A DNA stretch of 9,408 nt, taken from CAYWFU01 sp964457585 (GTDB lineage Bacteria > JACRDZ01). Position numbers and translations under genes: made by a program. This document shows positions 5,367-9,408 of this stretch, piece after piece (position 1 is the first letter of the stretch; every line of letters starts with the position of its first letter). Location of the stretch: the NCBI GenBank assembly GCA_964457585.1, contig CAYWFU010000100.1, positions 1 to 9,408 on the forward strand, read 5' to 3'. The notes beneath the pieces were generated by a model. The model was not told the origin of the DNA. It ran no database searches and saw nothing but the letters and a program-made list of their open reading frames with translations.

Positions 5367-8231
5367 ATGAAAAATAACTCAGATATAAATATAAAAATAA
5401 GTTTGTGGTTATTAGGTATTATAATTTTTATTGGAAATGTGCAAGCAGAAAATATAGCTCCTTTAGGTGAAGCAAAAGCAAGTTCATCCTATTCTTCATC
5501 TTTAGCAAATAAAGTTAATGATAATTCCGAAGTTTACCCTGACAATACATGGATTTCTGCAAGTAATATAAAACCTCCTCATTGGATTTATATTATTTGG
5601 ACTAAACCATATAAAATAAATAAGGTGTCCATTGCTTATTATCCTTCTTATGGATTGCAAGCAGTAGATTTCCAAATTCAAACACTAAAGGGTAAGGGTA
5701 ACCCTGATAAGGATGAAGATTGGGAAACTCAAATAGGAGTGACAGATAATACAAGTCAAATAACTAATCACAAATTAGATGATGTAATTACTCAAGGAAT
5801 CAGATTATATATTACAAGACCGACAACTATGTCTGGTGGCGATTATGATATGGTGCGTATAATGGAAATGCGGGTTGATGGGACAACTGACCTTACTCCT
5901 TCAGGAATATTAGAAAAATCAAAGATGTACTTTGAATGGGAAGGTAAAGGGGAATATCGGTTGATAGTGGGTGTTCTCCCGAATAAGCTAGAAGGAAATA
6001 GAAAGTTTGATGAAATGCCTGCAAAGATTCAAATAGATTTTCAAAAATTATTTTCTGTATCGCTCATTCCAGATTTATCATCAATACAAGTAATTAGGTA
6101 TAATTCTGATGGGAAACCTATCAAACAAGGTGCTTTTAAAGGACTTGATGTTTATGACATTGCGTACCGTTGGGACGATTTTAGTCATCGTAAAACAAAT
6201 TTTTATTATCATCGTCGTGGTAATGGATATATAGGGGACATGATTTGGAACCATACTCAGATAGATGACCAACCTTCTTATTACGCAATATATCTTAATT
6301 TTGTAAAAAAAGGAGAAAAAACGTCTTTGGGGCCTATGCCGATAATAGGTGATGGTGATGCCATATATGATTCAGATGCACCTATTTATGGGGGACTGCA
6401 TCTTAAAGTAGAGATAGTTGACTGGGATAATGATGGTTTATTAGATTTATTATTAGGTGATACTCCCGGATATCTACAGTGGTACCGCAATATCGGTACT
6501 AAAAACAAACCCCATTTTGAAGAAGCAATTTTTCTAAATGTTGATGGAAAAACTTTTAAAGAGCCTTATTGTCCTGCTTTTTGTGCTAGTGATTGGGATG
6601 ATGATGGCGATTTAGACTTAATTTATGGTAAAGAACCCGGAGGAGAAGTATTTTATATAGAAAATATTGGTACTCGCGCAGAACCATATTTGGTTTCAAA
6701 AGGACGAATAATTTGTGATAATAAACCATTAAAAACACCGGGTAACCCATTTTTTGATAAATCTGACCCATCTGATGCTTGGGGTGGAAGTGAATATATG
6801 TGCACACCTGTAGTTGTGGATTGGGATGGAGATGGAGATAAGGATCTACTTCTTGGAAGTTACAGCGGGGGACAGGTGTATTTATGTGATAATACACGAA
6901 ATAGCAAAGGACTTCCAGTACTTACCTGGTGTGGTTTTTTAAAAGATGTCGATAATAACATAATAGATTCTAACATTGCTGCTTCTCCAGAGATAGCAGA
7001 TTTTGATGATGATGGGGATCTGGATATGATTCTAGGTGGAGCTGACTGGACATCTACGGGTGGAGCACAACCTCCAGAGATATCCAATAACTTAATATAT
7101 TATGAAAATGTTGGTTCTCGCAACAAGCCTAAATTAAGTCGGCGTCTGTTTCCTGATAAACTTGAAGGAAAAGGGATTGAACAGGTTGCTGTACCTAGTG
7201 TAGGGGATATTGATAATGATGGAGACCTTGATCTTATTATAAGTACTTTTAACGATATTCAGGTATATACTAATGTAGGAAATAGTAAAAAACCATATTT
7301 TTATTCCGAAGGACAATTAAAAGCAGGATGGAATCCAGTCAAGTTTGGAGCTTTTTCATGCACTCCATTTGATATTGATAATGATGGCGATTTAGACATA
7401 ATTGCAAGTGATTGTGGTAAGTTCAGATTACTGGAAAAAGTGGACAATTTAAATCCCCCAAAATATCGTGATATAGGTTTTCTTAAGTTCGATGAAAAAG
7501 AATTCAGGTATGTATTTCCACTGGGGGATGCTGAATTATTTTCTTCTGCCCAGGATCTGGATAAAGATGGTCGGATAGATTTGTTATATGGAACAGGGGA
7601 AGGAAATGTCTGGTTTTGTAAAAATATGGGTATGAAAAATGGTAAAGTAGAACTTGCTAAACCTCGCATTTTGATGCTTGAAGAAGGGAACCCAGTGAAA
7701 GTAGGCCATTATAAACCAATAGAAAAAGCAACAAATTTTCGTACTCATTCAGGTGATAGAGCTGACCCGGGGATTGGAGATTTTGATGGAGATGATGATA
7801 TGGATTTAATGGTCAGTGATGCTTATGGTGGGTTGACTTATTTTGAGAATGTAGGAGGAAATAAAAATCCGATATTTAAGTCTGGCTGTATTATAAAAAA
7901 GGAAGATAATATACGTCTACTTCATGAAGTAGTTGACTGGGATGGAGATGGAAAACCTGATTTGATTCTTTGTCAATCAGATGTTCTATTCTGGAAAAAT
8001 GTTAGTAAGGGGAATATCCCTGAATTTATTCAGATTGGCGGAAGTCTTACAAAAGGTCAGTACATTCCTTATCCAAATGCATATGCTTTGGATTGGAATG
8101 GAGATGGAGATCAAGACTTGATTGTTGCTAATTCTTATATGCTTATATATTATTTTGAACGAAGTTATATAAATGATACTGCTTTGATATTTGGCAAAAT
8201 TTTAGAAGTTGGGGAAAAGAAAAAAAAATAA
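5367..8231 (+). CDS. Secreted discoidin-like / FG-GAP (VCBS) repeat protein
   Basis: From ATG 5367 the 954-residue product has a clean signal peptide (residues 1-27, cut after NVQA); in-frame ATGs at 5310 and 5337 would place extra residues before it, and AGGA at 5351-5354 lies upstream of 5367. Residues about 28-170 look like an F5/8 type C (discoidin) carbohydrate-binding domain: NIAPLGEAKASSSYSSS, NTWISAS, HWIYIIW, IRLYIT, MRIMEMRVDG-like end. Residues 171-340 are a linking domain I do not recognise. From 352 on there are ten calcium-type loops (DxDxDGxxD variants) near residues 352, 409, 485, 545, 614, 669, 730, 805, 857 and 909, each followed by a short hydrophobic strand (LLLG, LIYG) and often YxNxG, the FG-GAP/VCBS pattern of beta-propellers. 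The sixth, DIDNDGDLD, is canonical; the eighth has DGDDDMD and the tenth WNGDGDQD. No C-terminal anchor or sorting domain is visible. Likely an extracellular polysaccharide-binding protein; no catalytic site seen. Confidence 0.85.
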   Translation: MKNNSDINIKISLWLLGIIIFIGNVQAENIAPLGEAKASSSYSSSLANKVNDNSEVYPDNTWISASNIKPPHWIYIIWTKPYKINKVSIAYYPSYGLQAVDFQIQTLKGKGNPDKDEDWETQIGVTDNTSQITNHKLDDVITQGIRLYITRPTTMSGGDYDMVRIMEMRVDGTTDLTPSGILEKSKMYFEWEGKGEYRLIVGVLPNKLEGNRKFDEMPAKIQIDFQKLFSVSLIPDLSSIQVIRYNSDGKPIKQGAFKGLDVYDIAYRWDDFSHRKTNFYYHRRGNGYIGDMIWNHTQIDDQPSYYAIYLNFVKKGEKTSLGPMPIIGDGDAIYDSDAPIYGGLHLKVEIVDWDNDGLLDLLLGDTPGYLQWYRNIGTKNKPHFEEAIFLNVDGKTFKEPYCPAFCASDWDDDGDLDLIYGKEPGGEVFYIENIGTRAEPYLVSKGRIICDNKPLKTPGNPFFDKSDPSDAWGGSEYMCTPVVVDWDGDGDKDLLLGSYSGGQVYLCDNTRNSKGLPVLTWCGFLKDVDNNIIDSNIAASPEIADFDDDGDLDMILGGADWTSTGGAQPPEISNNLIYYENVGSRNKPKLSRRLFPDKLEGKGIEQVAVPSVGDIDNDGDLDLIISTFNDIQVYTNVGNSKKPYFYSEGQLKAGWNPVKFGAFSCTPFDIDNDGDLDIIASDCGKFRLLEKVDNLNPPKYRDIGFLKFDEKEFRYVFPLGDAELFSSAQDLDKDGRIDLLYGTGEGNVWFCKNMGMKNGKVELAKPRILMLEEGNPVKVGHYKPIEKATNFRTHSGDRADPGIGDFDGDDDMDLMVSDAYGGLTYFENVGGNKNPIFKSGCIIKKEDNIRLLHEVVDWDGDGKPDLILCQSDVLFWKNVSKGNIPEFIQIGGSLTKGQYIPYPNAYALDWNGDGDQDLIVANSYMLIYYFERSYINDTALIFGKILEVGEKKKK

Positions 8232-8380
8232 AAATATTAATAACATTCATGATTTTGTCAAATTATAACAAATTTAAAAATAGTGTAAATTAAAAAAATG
8301 TTGGATAAAACTTTTATACATAAATTTTGCTTAGAATAATTAAACGTTGCAATATAACTTCGGACAAAATAATTAATGTA

Positions 8381-8408
8381 AACATTTAAGGGAAGCTCTT
8401 TAAATGTT
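8381..8408. repeat. 9-bp perfect inverted repeat before the IS remnant
   Basis: AACATTTAA (8381-8389) and TTAAATGTT (8400-8408) are exact reverse complements around a 10-base loop. There is no T-run after it, so a terminator for the gene ending at 8231 is doubtful. It lies just left of the IS remnant and may be host sequence or a palindrome at the insertion site. The rest of 8232-8416 shows no gene. Confidence 0.45.
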
Positions 8409-8444
8409 ATGTTGTTTGATTAAAGAGACCCTTACCCTAATTTA

Positions 8445-8473
8445 TTGGACAAGTATTGAACGAAAATTAAAAT
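8445..8473 (+). promoter_or_regulatory. Promoter of the IS transposase remnant
   Basis: TTGGAC (8445-8450), 17-base spacer, TAAAAT (8468-8473). GGAGG at 8490-8494 follows and the ATG is at 8500. The -35 overlaps the putative terminal end of the IS, as in many IS3 elements. Confidence 0.5.
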
Positions 8474-8499
8474 ATAAACCATTAAATTAGGAGGAAAAA

Positions 8500-8610
8500 A
8501 TGAAAGAAATAAAAAAGCATAATGATAAATTTGAAAGAGAAGTGATAAAATTAACAAAAAATAACAACAAAAATAAATCTGCGATAGCACAAGATTTAGG
8601 AATTAAATAA
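8500..8610 (+). pseudogene. IS3 OrfA-type transposase, N-terminal 36 codons
   Basis: The product MKEIKKHNDKFEREVIKLTK continues to NKSAIAQDLGIK and stops. This matches the first helix and helix-turn-helix of IS3/IS911 OrfA proteins (YxxEFKxEAVxLxxxxxxSxxxxAxxLGI), which normally run about 90-100 residues and need OrfB for transposition. Expression signals are intact (GGAGG five bases before the ATG), so a short peptide with half an HTH may still be made. The stop TAA comes right after the GIK turn, where the element ends and the host sequence begins. Confidence 0.6.
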
Positions 8611-8625
8611 TTTTACATATTGCAA

Positions 8626-9171
8626 TTAAATTCTAGGCTTACAAATAAAATCTATAACTTTTGTTTTGAAAAAATCATGTGAATGTTCCGGTAGAATAAC
8701 AATAGCGGTATCAGCTCCCCTTGCAGTGCCCCCAACAGCTATTATTTCTCTGCCATAAGGAATTAAACCTGCATCAAGAGCCATGACAGCCACTTCAACA
8801 GCAACTTTTGTTCCCTGCCCAAAAATTCTAAATGTATTTGAAATTATTTCAGCAGTGCTCCATCCTCCGCCAGCTTTGCTTATAGCTCTGTCAATTCCTC
8901 GAAAAAGATGAGTTGAAGTAAATATCCTGACACCTTCTTTAGTCAAAGTTTTTCTTGTTTCCTGCATCATTTCATCTTCTCCTGGTTTTACAAAACCAAC
9001 CTGATGGGTTACACACACAATATTTTTTCCAGTATTAAGAAACTCCTTTATTGTTTCACCTGTATTAGATGCGATTACAATATCATTAATATTCAATTCT
9101 TTTGCTTTTTCAAGTACTAAATGTGCGGTTTTTCGCGTATTTTCCTTGCCCGGTTTGTCCCAAAGTATCAT
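8626..9171 (-). CDS. Stand-alone pyruvate kinase C-terminal (alpha/beta) domain protein
   Basis: The 181 residues match the free-standing version of the pyruvate kinase C-terminal domain found in many archaea and anaerobic bacteria. Recognisable stretches are DKPGKENT (5-12), IVIASNTGET (31-40), VCVTHQVGFVKPGEDEM (52-68), FTSTHLFRGIDRAIS (84-98), AEIISNTFRIFGQG (107-120), EVAVMALDAGLIP (126-138) and VGGTARGADTAIVILP (146-161). In full pyruvate kinase this region is the allosteric domain; the free form lacks the A and B domains and therefore all catalytic residues, and its job is not established. Length is normal for the free form. GGAG precedes the ATG at 9171. It converges with the IS remnant, ending 15 bases from it. 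Confidence 0.8.
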   Translation of the reverse strand: MILWDKPGKENTRKTAHLVLEKAKELNINDIVIASNTGETIKEFLNTGKNIVCVTHQVGFVKPGEDEMMQETRKTLTKEGVRIFTSTHLFRGIDRAISKAGGGWSTAEIISNTFRIFGQGTKVAVEVAVMALDAGLIPYGREIIAVGGTARGADTAIVILPEHSHDFFKTKVIDFICKPRI

Positions 9172-9204
9172 AATTTAGCTCCTATAAAAAGAAGCAATGA
9201 GTAC

Positions 9205-9336
9205 CTAGTACTACAGCGCTATAGCACGATAGAGCGACAGTTCTTTATTCATCGCACTATAGCACTATAGCACTCTCGCACTCTCGATCTTTCTATCGCA
9301 CTGTCGCACTGTCATACTGTAGCGCTATAGTACTAG
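9205..9336. repeat. 132-bp palindromic element made of 8-bp units
   Basis: Most of the element is a chain of octamers related to GCACTNTN, in order: GTACTACA, GCGCTATA, GCACGATA, GAGCGACA (9208-9239); then GCACTATA twice and GCACTCTC twice (9254-9285); then GCACTGTC twice, ATACTGTA, GCGCTATA, GTACTAG (9298-9336). Two spacers of 14 and 12 bases (9240-9253, 9286-9297) interrupt it. The outer 39 bases on each side (9205-9243 and 9298-9336) are inverted repeats of each other with 32 matches, most mismatches being transitions. It is in the region upstream of the pyruvate kinase-like gene. The base composition is much richer in G/C than its surroundings, and the block ends cleanly at CTAGTAC/GTACTAG. 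Confidence 0.75.
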
Positions 9337-9408
9337 CCCTTATTCAAGTATGATTTTTAAGATTGGATGAAAAAAAATCTTGAAATGCCCGATTTTATTG
9401 GTTAAAAT

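Larger units (their letters stand above)
8417..8610 (+). mobile_element. IS3-type insertion sequence, left-end remnant
   Basis: The stretch holds the sequence ACCCTAATTTATTGGACAAG, a layout I associate with left ends of IS3-family elements, then a promoter, a ribosome site and the first 36 codons of an OrfA-like transposase. Nothing of the rest of OrfA, OrfB or a right end is present before the next gene at 8626. The left boundary (8417) is approximate because I cannot see the matching right end. Confidence 0.5.

Noticed and set aside
6081..7669. Several minus-strand frames inside the FG-GAP gene
   Set aside because: They are antisense shadows created by the repeated GATGG-type calcium loops; none has a ribosome site or recognisable domain.
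9205..9336. CRISPR array
   Set aside because: The repeated units are 8 bases, back to back, degenerate and arranged as a palindrome; there are no unique spacers of about 30 bases and no cas genes.

Overview
This is an AT-rich bacterial window from an uncultured-type lineage that I cannot name to genus. Codon use is strongly A/T-ending, and Shine-Dalgarno sites and sigma70-like promoters are visible in front of many genes. Several proteins (a secreted discoidin/FG-GAP protein, a stand-alone pyruvate-kinase C-terminal-like protein, many toxin-antitoxin genes) are common in environmental candidate phyla such as Omnitrophota-like genomes. That affiliation is inference only.

Layout. (1) 1-2.8 kb is a toxin-antitoxin (TA) island with at least five modules. 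They are: a Fic-type toxin cut off before its catalytic motif, with a 67-residue upstream partner; a RelBE-like pair reading right, whose antitoxin is frameshifted and whose toxin is reduced to its first 17 codons or so; a MazEF-like pair reading left, whose antitoxin is intact and whose toxin is reduced to about six codons; an apparently intact VapBC (PIN) pair; and an apparently intact DUF4258/DUF2283 pair. The RelE and MazF stubs face each other and end at the same point (about 1354-1358), so one deletion probably removed the bodies of both toxins. The left-reading genes from 2690 to 1370 look like one transcript behind a good promoter at 2739-2767, which carries repeated TGTAGTCAA sites upstream.

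(2) 2.9-5.1 kb holds left-reading genes for envelope or secreted proteins of unknown role: a lipoprotein split by a single frameshift, a small secreted protein, and a two-helix membrane protein with a cytosolic zinc ribbon. (3) 5.05-5.37 kb is a divergent promoter region. It drives the membrane protein leftward and, rightward through a leader with a long hairpin, the 954-residue secreted protein that dominates the window (signal peptide, discoidin-like domain, ten FG-GAP/VCBS-type calcium motifs).

(4) 8.4-8.6 kb is the left end of an IS3-type insertion sequence, with promoter, ribosome site and 36 codons of OrfA left. (5) 8.6-9.2 kb is a left-reading stand-alone pyruvate-kinase C-terminal-like protein. 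Upstream of it lies a 132-bp element built from 8-bp units (consensus GCACTNTN) that folds into a long imperfect hairpin.

I see no tRNA, rRNA, CRISPR or phage genes. The recurring theme is decay: truncated toxins, homopolymer frameshifts in two genes, and an IS stub. Either this is a degrading accessory region or a few of the single-base frameshifts are sequencing errors; the truncations and the shared junction cannot be explained that way.
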